DNA of 64,000 nucleotides from Earliella scabrosa (taxonomy: Eukaryota > Basidiomycota > Agaricomycetes > Polyporales > Polyporaceae). The DNA lies in contig JABYQQ010000014.1 in assembly GCA_022605405.1 (NCBI GenBank), positions 620,001 through 684,000 of the forward strand. Reading direction: 5' to 3'. Under the pieces are notes generated by a model. It was given only the letters and a program-made list of their open reading frames with translations, was not told where the DNA came from and searched no databases. Every line of letters starts with the position of its first letter. Within the stretch, counting starts at the first letter, position 1. Below are positions 22,036 to 32,600 of this stretch, in pieces. The translations under genes were made by a program, and so were the position numbers.

Positions 22036-23799
22036 ATGAAGCAGACCAGTAACGCGTCGGCCTCCAATTCGACAAGCTCCGGCGCGTCCTCGTCCACCCC
22101 CAATCCCTCTACCCACGGCTTCCGCTCCCAGCTCGGCCACCTCATTCCTCGACATGCGCTCTTCCAAGTCCACCTCCATATCGAGCAGCTCTCCAACGTC
22201 CCTCTCATCAAGGGAGAATTCGGGGTCCGGTGGAAATTCAAGAACGTACAGTCGGGATCGGGGCTTCTGTCGAAGATGAAGGGGCATAGGTCGTGGTCGG
22301 GGCAGGGCAAAGGCAAGTGCAGGGCGGGCGGAGATCCATCGGTGGAGGGCATCGAGGAGGGGGTGGCAGACGAGGTTGAGGGCGACAGCACGCACGACAC
22401 GACCGAGGACGATCACTACGCCGCGGAATCCCCTAGGAGTCCCCTTGACTCCGACGCCCCCCACGCATTCGACACACTGCACCCGCCGGGTGCGCCGACG
22501 CCCGTCATCAACGGTCACACAACCTCGTCTACACCCCTTCAATTGCGCTCCGAGGCGCGTGGGATGACGCCGTGGGCGCCGCTCCAGAGCTACAACGTGA
22601 AGTGGGAGCACTCCGTGAACGTGGTCGTCCAGATGGACGTGCATCGCGAGACCGGGGACCTCCTCCCCAACGAGCTCAAGCTTGTGGTCATGCAGGTGAG
22701 TACACGTCCTATCTCATTGGGCGGAGTGATTGTCGCCCGCGATACTGTGGGGAATGGGATTCTATCGGCGCACACCGCCCGCGCTGTTGATAACAACACT
22801 ATGGTATGATGTGAGACAATCACGCTTCGGGAAGGTAGTCCTTTCTGGCGCGGTGAGAGCTCCGTCGTGCGATATGTTGCGCGTCAGCGACTTTGGACAC
22901 GTATGCGTTATGCCGGCAATGTCCCGGGCGGTCGGAGCATCCCTCTATGATAGTCTCCAATCCACGCATTCTCGTTCTCATTCTGATGCACTCTTGCAGC
23001 GTGTCATATCTGGTGATCCCGACTCTCCTCAACAACCTCGCCTCGGAGCCGTCTACCTGAATCTTGCGGAGTATGCTGATGCGGGCAAAGTCACGCGGCG
23101 GTATCTCTTGCGCCAAAGCAAGACGAACGCCACGCTGAAGGCAAGCGCACTCATCTTCAGCGGGTGACAACACGCGTTGACCGTACACCATAGATGTCGA
23201 TTGAGTTGGAGCACATAGGCGGCGAGAAGCATTACAAGCCACCCCCACTGCGGAAAGGGGAGATTCTCGCGTCTGTATCCGGCATTCTGTCCAACAACGG
23301 TCTGTTCAATACCCGTTTCGCGCGCGAACTGGACCTCTACGTTGGTGCCGACAAGCCCGAGGAAGAAAACGCGTTCCCTTATGCCGATAAAGAGGGGCAC
23401 GTCCAGGCCGACCGTCTGGCCAACTCGTACGGTCTACGCACGACGGAGCACCTCATCGAAGCGCTCTTCAATCCCGTTCCCAGCGACTCCTCTGAGCAGA
23501 CGCCATTCACGTACTACGCACCTCCTCAGGTCGACCGTGTGGATTCCCCGACGGACGACCCTACCGACGACGATGCTGCTAACTCCAATGGCCGCCGGTC
23601 TGTTGACAGCAGTGCCGGGAGCGCGAGCTACGTGGCAAGTACCAGCGAGCACTCCAGCTTCGATCCCGGAATGGCGGCCGACGCAGCCAGCCTGTCTTCA
23701 CATCGACACTGGTGGCAGAAAATGCGACCGAGCACGCCTGCGACACGCACCGCGTTCCGACCATCCACCCCCGCCCCTCCTGTCCCCGTCCGTCACTGA
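22036..23799 (+). CDS. NT-C2 (EEIG1/EHBP1-type N-terminal C2) domain protein
   Basis: Three exons, 22036-22695, 23000-23140 and 23194-23799, encoding 468 residues. The ATG at 22036 has context CCGCCATGA. After a Ser/Thr-rich leader the NT-C2 fold begins: RHALFQVHLHIEQLSNVPL, GEFGVRWKFKNVQ, an acidic insertion, then YNVKWEHSVNVVVQMDVHRE, LPNELKLVVMQ, RLGAVYLNLAEYADAG, RRYLLRQSKTNATLK and IELEHIGGEKHYKPPP. The C-terminal third is disordered and Ser/Thr-rich. This domain is thought to bind lipids or tether proteins at membranes in EHBP1-like proteins; the role here is inferred. Intron 1 is long (304 nt). Intron 2 needs a GC-AG pair (AAG/GCAAGC donor), because this is the only junction that joins the conserved strand TLK to the following MSIELEHIGG. 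Confidence 0.85.
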
Positions 23800-24655
23800 C
23801 AGTCGACTACCTCTCTCATGGCTGTCGCTCCGTCTTCCGGCGTGGAGCACTCCGCCTTCCGTGTACATGTGTCCATACCCACGGACTCTGCCTCGCTACC
23901 CCTCATTCTGGCACCCCACCACATCCTTCACGACTGTAACGATTCTGTTCCTCCTCTGGTTCTCTGGTCTCTCCTCGTTCGTTTTCATGGCACCCTTTCG
24001 CACTGCACTCCGCGATGTAGATCTGCACGATACAGTACGATAACTTATGCGCTTTTTTAACGGACGACCTCCGGTACATCTGCCTTTCGCATCCTCCCCA
24101 TCCTCCCATTACTTATTTTATTGTGTCACGCACCTCCACTACCCGCTACCCGCTACCCACCACCCACTATACACGCATCACGCTGCCAAGTACAGTATGT
24201 TCCTGCCGTATTACATTGCATACCTATTCCACCTTCTCGCTGTCGTCATGTTACCGGTACCTTACGATGCCTTGCCTGTTGCTCGTCGGATAATCATACA
24301 TAATCGCATGGGACGTCCTGCGTACTCGAAACATGTTCGTACCGTGGGTGACTATGGTTTTTGGTGATGAAAGGATACCCCTGGCCCTGGGCGGAGGCTG
24401 GTACCCAGCCCACCAGTCATGCCACAACACGCGCGTTCTCGGGCGGGATCTCGAGGGGATAGGAATGAGTTGCAATTATAGTCCCCAGCGGTGCGTCGGG
24501 ACCGTGTCTATTATACAGAAGCAAGTCTAGCGCGGCGCGGAGTGGTCTAGTCGCAGGGCTACCATAATGCCTAGATCATGCGCGTTCAGTGTGAGTACGG
24601 AGGGAGTGCAATCGTACGACGGAGTGGGGCGCACCTAACGGAGAAGAGCACAGCG
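23800..24655. other. Intergenic region with short CCACTACCCGCTACC repeats
   Basis: No gene recognised in 856 bases. A short run of imperfect CTACCCG/CCACC units lies near 24130-24175. It separates the convergent 3' ends of the NT-C2 and bL28m genes. Confidence 0.5.
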
Positions 24656-25086
24656 TCATGAGACGGTCTTCGCAACCTCCGCTGCTGCCTGCTGCCTCTC
24701 CCGAACCATCACCCGTAGACGCATCCCCTCCCAGCCGAGCAGGTCCGGCTTCGTCTTGAGCAGGTAGTTGTCCAGCGAGCCGTGCTACACGTCGCATCCC
24801 GGCCTCTCCGGTGAGTACGCGCAGTCACTAGGAGCGGAAAGCAGCATGAACGCACCTTATGTACTGTCCGCAGAGCTCGTGCTGTGAGCTTAACGCGGAC
24901 GTGTTTCTGGAGGGCGTCGGAGAAGAGACGTTTGTTGTGGATGTTGGGCAGCCAGGTGCGCCGTGTTTTGTGCTTCGAGTTTGGGACGCTGTTGCCGTAC
25001 TGCTTCGTCTTTCCCTGGAACAGACCAAGCTGGGACCGCTTGAACGGCGCGCTGACCACCGCCCAGAGCGTGGAGGAGGGGAACAT
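24656..25086 (-). CDS. Mitochondrial large-subunit ribosomal protein bL28m
   Basis: Two exons on the minus strand, 24856-25086 and 24656-24784, separated by a 71-nt GT-AG intron: 119 residues. The sequence reads FKRSQLGLFQGKTKQYGN, SVPNSKHKTRRTWLPNIHNK, RLFSDALQKHVRVKLTARA, LRTVHK, then GSLDNYLLKTKPDLLGWEG and MRLRVMVRERQQ. This is the bacterial L28 fold (GKxxxxGNxVxxSKxKTRR) followed by the fungal mitochondrial extension. It belongs to the large subunit of the mitochondrial ribosome. No long presequence is visible; the basic, hydroxylated N-terminus may be enough for import. It is divergently transcribed from isocitrate dehydrogenase with 340 bases between the two ATGs. Confidence 0.9.
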
Positions 25087-25426
25087 GGTGGCGGTAGAGG
25101 ATGACCCAGGCTGAGGTGAGTGTCAAGCCTCGCGTTTTGCGCGGACAAGGGGGACTTACACGCCCATTAATTGTGTTATCCGGCCAAAAGGAGCCTTGTC
25201 TGATTAGATCAGATTGGTCATGGGAGCCGCCCACACCGCGAGGAAGAGAGGCCTGGTGATCGCCGAGTGTGTTCCTCGAGCTCGCCTAGCTGGCAAGTGA
25301 TTCGGCCGAGGTTCTCGCACCCGCAAGCGTTCGTTCCTCGCAGCTGGTTGTCTTCGAACCAGCACAAGGTATTTATACTGCTCCGCGCAACACATCTCTA
25401 CCCGCCGCCCTCTTGTCCTGATCACC
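25087..25426. promoter_or_regulatory. Shared promoter region between bL28m and isocitrate dehydrogenase
   Basis: 340 bases between two divergent ATGs. TATTTATA at 25370-25377 lies 50 bases before the dehydrogenase ATG. Both products are mitochondrial, which suggests but does not show co-regulation. Confidence 0.5.
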
Positions 25427-27587
25427 ATGTTGTCTCGCTACGTCGCCCGCTCGCTCCACGGCCGGCAGTTCGCCCGTGTCGCCCCCGCCCTGTACAGAGG
25501 GTTCGCGAGCTCGTCCATCAGGATGCGTGAGTGCCCATCGTTATTGTCCAGACACGTTTGCTGATGGTCGCGCCCCTCTTCATTGCATGTCTGGTGCTGT
25601 GCCTGTGCCCGGCCGACGTCGTGCTTATCGAACGCCGCGGCGACTCCGCGCTGTGGACGGTCTATTTGGAATGGATGGTGATGGGACGGTGCAGAGAGCA
25701 AGATTGTTGTCCAGAACCCGGTCGTCGAGCTTGATGGCGATGAGATGACGAGGATCATCTGGAAGAAGATCAGGGAGGAGGTGAGTGTGCTCTTTTGATT
25801 ATCGTCTGTGGCATGCGATACCCCACACACCTCTCCGGACCTGCGGGCGATACCTCCGAAGGCGGTACCGAGACATGCTGCCCACTTGCCCGCACGTTCT
25901 TGCTGTTGAACCATCACATCTGCCTGTGTGTGTCAGGGGCAGGTCGTCCTCTGGATGCAGTCTCACACCCTCGTTTCTCAAACCGTCATTCATGTTTCAA
26001 AGCCCTATTCGGTAGACTGCCTGACAGACAGAATGTACGGGGTGGTTGCATGGGGCTTGGCCGTCATGTGCGGGAAACCCCCTATTCCTGGAAGTGATGT
26101 GACGACAGTTCTGTTGTCCTTGCGCACAGACAACAGTCTTGCAAGCACCTCTAAGAGACTCCCAACATGCTAACGCCATCGTCTCCTAGCTCATCCTGCC
26201 TTACCTTCAACTCGACATCAAGTACTACGACTTGGGACTCGAGCACCGTGACGCGGTAAGACAACGATATGACGCTTCCCATCTGTGCCATGCATTCATG
26301 TCAGTACTCCCTCGCTTCAGACCGACGACAAGGTGACCGTCGAAGCGGCGGAAGCCATCCTCAAGCACAAGGTCGGCATCAAGTGCGCCACAATCACCCC
26401 CGATGAGGCGCGGGTGCAGGAGTTCAAGCTCAAGGAGATGTGGAAGAGCCCCAACGGGACCATCCGTAACATCCTCGGCGGCACTGTGTTCCGCGAGCCC
26501 ATCGTTCTCGACCGCATTCCTCGACCTGTTCCCGGGTGGAAGAACCCGATTGTCATTGGTCGTCATGCGTTTGGTGACCAGGTGCGTGCTTGTGGCCACC
26601 CTACCTACCAAGCAGAGAATTGATGCAAATAATTGCAGTACCGTGCGTCGGATTTCGTCGCACCCGGCCCAGGCAAGCTGGAACTTGTCTACACCCCTGC
26701 GAGCGGCGGAGCGCCAACGAAGATCAACGTGTACGATTTCAAGGGCGCGGGCGTCGCCCTTGCGATGTACAACACCGAAGACTCTATCCGGGGCTTCGCA
26801 CACTCATCGTTCAAGATGGCTTTGCAGAAGCGTCTGCCTCTGGTGCGCTGTTCATGCACTTTGTCTGCTACATCCGCTCTGACATGCGACCGTCTCGCAG
26901 TTCATGTCGACGAAGAACACGATCCTGAAGAAGTACGACGGGCGGTTCAAGGACATCTTCCAGGAGATCTACGACGCGGAGTACAAGGCCGCGTTCGAGG
27001 CGTCGGGTATCTACTACGAGCACCGGCTGATCGACGACATGGTCGCGCAGGCGATCAAGTCCTCGGGCGGGTTCGTGTGGGCGTGCAAGAACTACGACGG
27101 GGACGTGCAGTCGGACATCCTCGCGCAGGGTTTCGGCTCGCTCGGGATGATGACCTCGGAGCTGATCACGCCCGACGGGGAGGTGATCGAGAGCGAGGCC
27201 GCGCACGGGACGGTGACGCGGCACTACCGCGAGTGGCAGAAGGGCAGGGAGACGTCGACGAACCCGGTCGCGTCGATCTTTGCGTGGACGCGCGGGCTGC
27301 TGCACCGCGCGAAGCTGGACGGGAACGAGCCGCTGAAGGCGTTCTGCCGCGAGCTCGAGGCGGCGTGTGTGGAGGTGATTGATAAGGACGGGGTGATGAC
27401 GAAGGACCTTGCGCTCGCGATTCATGGGAAGGAGATGAAGCGCGAGCATTGGGTTGTTACGGATGTGTACATGGACAAGGTCAACGTGAGTGGTTGGATT
27501 GGCTGTCTTGCTGATGCGGTTGGGTGCTGACGGATTGTGCAGGAGAAGCTGAAGCAGCGGTTGGCTGCGCAGAAGGCCAAGCTGTAG
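25427..27587 (+). CDS. IDP1: NADP-dependent isocitrate dehydrogenase, mitochondrial
   Basis: Seven exons: 25427-25526, 25695-25780, 26190-26255, 26321-26581, 26639-26842, 26901-27485, 27543-27587, encoding 448 residues. The N-terminus ([19 protein letters not shown]) is a typical import presequence. The enzyme follows with [127 protein letters not shown] and [19 protein letters not shown]. The last motif and the overall length are those of the eukaryotic homodimeric NADP enzyme, not the NAD-linked hetero-oligomer. It oxidatively decarboxylates isocitrate to 2-oxoglutarate and makes NADPH in the matrix. Intron 2 is long (409 nt). Exon 6 is strikingly GC-rich. Confidence 0.96.
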
Positions 27588-29625
27588 GTGACGGACGTCG
27601 TCTGGCTTGTACTAGCTTGGATACATAGTCAAGGACTAGGGCGTGTAGGAGTCCATGTTGTACCACCACACTCATTCTGATGCTTCACATTGCGCCGCGT
27701 TGCTCAATGTTGTTCGCTGTGCAGACTTCCCACGGTTGCGTGCTGGTTCTTTGGAGGGCAGGCTGTGTGGAGCACCCAACGAGTGCACCGTGACCCCTCA
27801 GTCTTTCTTTCTCAATCGGCGGATGCCGATGAAACCTGTCAGGGGTTGACGATCGCGTCTGTCGCATGCTCACCGCTCACTATATGCAACAGCGTACATA
27901 GGTGGCATCAGTCAGACACCATCTTCATCGGCGCAGGGAAGTTGCAGTGAAGCTGGCGCTGACGGGCGCTTCGCTTACTATACTGGATGGGCGCTTATGT
28001 TGACAGTGACGTCGCTTACGGCGGCTTGAGCCTTGAACGGAGACTTAAGTAGTACTCAATCTTCGCGGTGGCTAACTATCCACGTCTGGTAGGCTTCTGC
28101 TACAACTTTGTGCTTAGTTTTATTTGATAGCTCGGGTTGACATTCGGAAGTGTCATGGACAACTTGGGACGACGGACAGCATCGCACCAGTACTGGGAGG
28201 CAGCTGGTAGGCGGGCAACTCAACGAGCCCACAGTCAACATTGGGCTGTCATGTAAGCGATTCATCATTGGCTGTTAGGTATTCTACACGGGGACGATAT
28301 CGCTTGAAGTGGGCGACAATGTCATCCAGGAAGACAGAAAGCTGATCCCCAGTGCGGACAAATGGACCCTTTTCATGGTGGTATGGGCTAAAGAGCGCTG
28401 TATCGGACGTGTATTCGAGTTGATTGTACTGGTGATGTGAGATGGTGAATATCACCGCAGGTTCAACAGCGTCACGGAAAAGACAGTTTCGAGGGTGATC
28501 AGATATTATCACCCAATCAGCGTGACAAATCAACGGTTCTGGAGCCCATAGTGTTCGCCGTCGATTGAACCTCCCGATATGACCGACCGGTCGTGGCCCC
28601 GTGCGGTGTGTGCATTGCGATCGCTTGCAGCATTTTCCGACACCCATCGGAGGTTTTACTGGTATACCAAGTGAATCTCTGGGTTATGCATCTCTATTCA
28701 CATGATCGGAGGACATACTGTGGGTTGGGAAGGTTCCTTACTCGCGATTTCCAACAGTGCCGTCGCCATGTTGTTACTACATGCGGCGTGGCTCAGGCAC
28801 TGGAAGCTTCAACGCGTTCGATACATTGTGACTCGTGAGTACTTGCCCACCTTGCAGTACAATGCGCTCGTTCTCATCGGACTCAGTCCCGACTCTCGGC
28901 GATCGAGTCCGACATGCGGAGACTCGGCCTTCAGTAGTCATGTATCCGAGTCGGACTCGCTCTCGGATGGCGGTTCAGTATGGACAATGCATTATGATCT
29001 GGCCCAATTGGCAGGGTGAGTCGATATGTCGATCCGCATTCGAGTCCAGGCCGTCGCGAGGTCCTCATGTGCCAGAGCCGTGACAACGAGGATGCTGCGA
29101 GGAATGCCAGGAGATAATGCGTATCAGAAGAACTCTGATGCGCTGCGCTGCGCAGAGCAGAGAGTTCGTGCGTGACTTGCGTGGCGCCGAGACCTAGTAG
29201 AGATGTGACCCAATCTACGAGTTTCGTGGTTGAGAAGACAAGGGAACGCAGATGTATGCAGAGGAAGCGGATGAGCCGCGAAGCAGTGAGATTGTTTTGG
29301 TTGCCGGAGGCATTTGCGGCAGTTCGATCTGCGATAGAGTGGGCATCAAAACATACGAGCACACCGCCACCAGGGGCGGGCCGCGGTAAGCAGCCGGAGG
29401 GCCGGGGCCCCAAAAAGGCAGGGGAGTGGACGGATCCGCCGGGGGCGTGGGGTGAAAAGGACTGGAGAGCGGCTATGGGGAGGAGCGTGTCTTGACCCGA
29501 ACTCTCTCTGCCATGCATCGGGCGCCCTGCTGTCTGCCCCAGCCCTCTTGACCAAGCCCGAACTCGCCCTCGCCGCCGTCCTCGACGTCCTACGTTCCTC
29601 CCCCGCCGCTGCACCCGTCCCCGCC
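27588..29625. other. 2.0 kb region with one unassigned minus-strand ORF
   Basis: No recognised gene. The most protein-like stretch is on the minus strand at 28249-28647 (up to 132 codons), with LICHADWVIISDHPRNC and LEYTSDTALFSPYHHEKG. It has ordinary composition but no family I know and no flanking exons I can defend. It may be a fragment of a decayed gene. The last few hundred bases hold the promoter of the Zn2Cys6 gene. Confidence 0.4.
28249..28647 (-). other. Unassigned ORF, possible gene fragment
   Basis: An open stretch of 132 codons. The stretch from about codon 38 onward has balanced composition, with hydrophobic strands such as EPAVIFTISHH and QLSVFLDDIVAHF. Family unknown. No partner exon with good splice signals was found. 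Confidence 0.25.
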
Positions 29626-32600
29626 ATGCCCCTCTCCGCCGCCCGCAAAGACGACAAGGAGCGCACGGCAAAGTCGCAGGAGCAGGAACTCAAGCGCGCG
29701 AGAGGTGCGATATCTTGCGCAGAATGCCGCCGCCTCAAGCTCAAGTGCGACAAGACCGTCCCGTGTTCCTCGTGCAAACGCAGAGGATGTGCCTCCATCT
29801 GCCCCAACGGCAGTCTGACGACTGGCCAGGGCACGAGGTGCGTGTCCTTCTCTTCATCTCCGCCAGAGGCCCCCGTAAACAGGTGCGTTCGTGGTCAAGG
29901 TTCATCCTCGCGGACACGGACCGCTTGCATCGCAAGATTGCAGAGATGAGCGATAGGATCCGTCAGCTCGAAGACGGCCTCGCCATCCTCCAGTCGAGCG
30001 TGACGCGCGAACCACACCCGCTCCTCGCCCAAGACCTCCTCCGGATCAAGTCCGGCCTCGAGCTGCACTCCGCAGCTGAAGGCGTCTCGCAGGACCTGCG
30101 CGAACAGGCCGCAGAGGTGGAGGAGGAGCCCGCATATGTCGAAGCGTTCGGCACTCTTGCTGTACGCGACGACGGTGCTGCCACGTTCTACGGGCGATCT
30201 GCCGGGTCGGAGGTGCGTCTCCCCTCGTGGGTCTTTGTTCTTCAACGCTCACCCCGCATTTGTAGAGTCTATTACTCGTAAGTCAATTTGCTTGCGGCCT
30301 TCTCGGGGTACTCTTCAACGTCCACCACGAGGCCCTTACGGAACCCTGTCACTGTCCCTGTCTGCGCTCTCTCCCGTCTCTGCTGCTCCGTGCATACTCT
30401 GTCGTTTCTCCCCTGCTCCCCTCTCCGTTCGCTGTTCTTGCGGACTTGAGGGGGGCAGCGGGGACTCGCCATGGAGATTGGCGCCGGTTATGTCACTGAG
30501 ATTCGCGGGATCGTGATCGGACGGCACCGACTCCGCTCGCGGCGCGGAACCGTTGCGGCATTTTCTCAGTGCTTCCCATGAACGTCACGGCTGGCAGCCC
30601 AGCGTTCGGATCCAGGGACGGGCACTTTGTTTTCAAGCCATTTCCTTCCACGCAGTCACCCATGAAACCGCTCAGCGAGTAGCGCGCCGATTTATCCGTC
30701 GTCACGTCGCCCCATTCAGGTGGCTTGGATGTCATCGGAGACGAGTCGTGACGAGAACGTTGGTGGAAGGCGCGGCTCTCCGAATGCGAAAGCCTGAGGC
30801 CTCGATGCAGCAGCACGCAGAGTCCACGGGTCGATCGGCGCGATGGCCATTGAGAGACATTTTCCCGCGGTCGCAGGAAGTGGCTGTCGGAAGGGACATG
30901 CGGCAGGACATGAATAAGGGTGAATGTGACAGTGGGCACGATGATGCGGGTTATATGTTCGTTGGAGACCTCGGAGATGTCATGTTCTGACCATGCGCTA
31001 CAGGACGAAAAACCAACGTTATCAATATCCACATTACCGCCTACTGAAGACGGACTGCCCGACGAAATCAACCGCCTTGCCTCTACATTCCCCCACGGAC
31101 CCTCCCAACTCCAAATCATCGACCTGCAAGACCTCATCCAATCGTACCTGCCCCCCTGGCCTCGCGCAAGGGAGCTACGTGAGCTCTACCTCGAACAAGC
31201 ACCATGGTTCTTCGGCGCGGTCACCCAGCGCCAGCTGTACGACGAAGTCTTCCCGCTCTTCTACGAAGAGGCCGCGGAGGAAGCGAGAGCTAGGATCGCG
31301 AACGGGTTCGTCGGCTCTGCAGAAGCATTCAATCTCCGGATTCCCGGAACCACCCATGCATCTTCGCACGAGCTCGCGCTCATGCTCGTCGTGTTCTGCT
31401 TCGGTGCTCTCACGGACGCGACGCTGCCCGCTGCGCCGAACAACGTAGAAGCACAGAGGTATTACCAGCTGACCCGCGCGGCTTTGAGTCTTGAGCCCGT
31501 CATGGACCGCCCGCCGAGTATTGCGACGGTGCAGGTGCTCAGTCTGATGGCCATCTACCAGGTACGTCTCGTCCGGGGCGGCCAGCCTGCGAACAGAATA
31601 CCGAGCGACAATTGCAGGGCATGGTCGCCGACGAGCACAGTATCGAGACGACTTGGGCGCTCATGGGACTCAGTTCGAAGCTCGCGCAGAGTGTGAGTAA
31701 CCATATCTTTTGTTCTCATGGGTCGCACGATACTGACATCCTTGTTATAGGCTGGTCTCCGTAAGTAGTGACGTTTGCTGAGCATACTACTTCGCTGATA
31801 CCCGCGCCAGACCGTGATTGCTCGAGGTTCAACCTGTCTGCCGCCGAGACACAGAAGCGACGTGCCCTGTTCTGGGAACTCTTCATCACGGACTGCTGGC
31901 AGGTACGCACGCCGGAGGAACGAGATCTCACGCCAATCTCTCATCGCTCATCATGCTAATCAGGCACTCGCTACCGGCCGCCTGCCAAGCTTCGAGCTTC
32001 CATTCGTCGACACCGAGCTACCTGCGGATCCTGACGAAACTCTCGCGGACGACGGCACGCCCCAGCCGAGTTGTATGTGCCGTTCCCTCGCGTGCTGCCA
32101 TGCGTCCGACCTAACTTCTGCGTCATCAGTCCCAGCGTGGAAGGCGCGGTGGGGCAAGGAGTGTGTCTCTCCGGTCGTGATGGGCACGTTGACCGCGCAG
32201 CCGCCGAAGTATTCTCATATCCTGGACCTCGACCGTCGCATTCGCGACATGGCTCTCCCCAAGTACGCGCAAGGCCCACCACCGCAGAACGCCGGGCTTT
32301 CCCAGACGATGTCCCACTACATGCCTACCAACTACCTTCATCTTAGTGCGCCTTTTTTAGTCATACGATCGATCGTGCGGCTCTGACGTGGCTCCCACAG
32401 CTCTCCTATACGTCCACCGGGTGTTCTTTGCCCGCGCCCTCATGGACCACGCGACAGACCCGATGCGGAGCCCGTTCGCGCCTTCGTTCCTCGCTGGGTA
32501 TCGGAGCGCCTCTGCGCTCATCAGCACGCTGCGTGAGCAGTTTGCGCTCTTCCCGACTCAAATTGCGCGCTTCTGGGTGCTGTGGACCCACGCGTTCTCC

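Noticed and set aside
25427..27587. NAD-linked isocitrate dehydrogenase subunit
   Set aside because: Length and motifs ([28 protein letters not shown]) are those of the NADP homodimer.
28931..29671. Antisense ORF of 246 codons before the zinc-cluster gene
   Set aside because: Arg/Gly-rich start and no domain; overlaps the promoter and first exon of the real gene.
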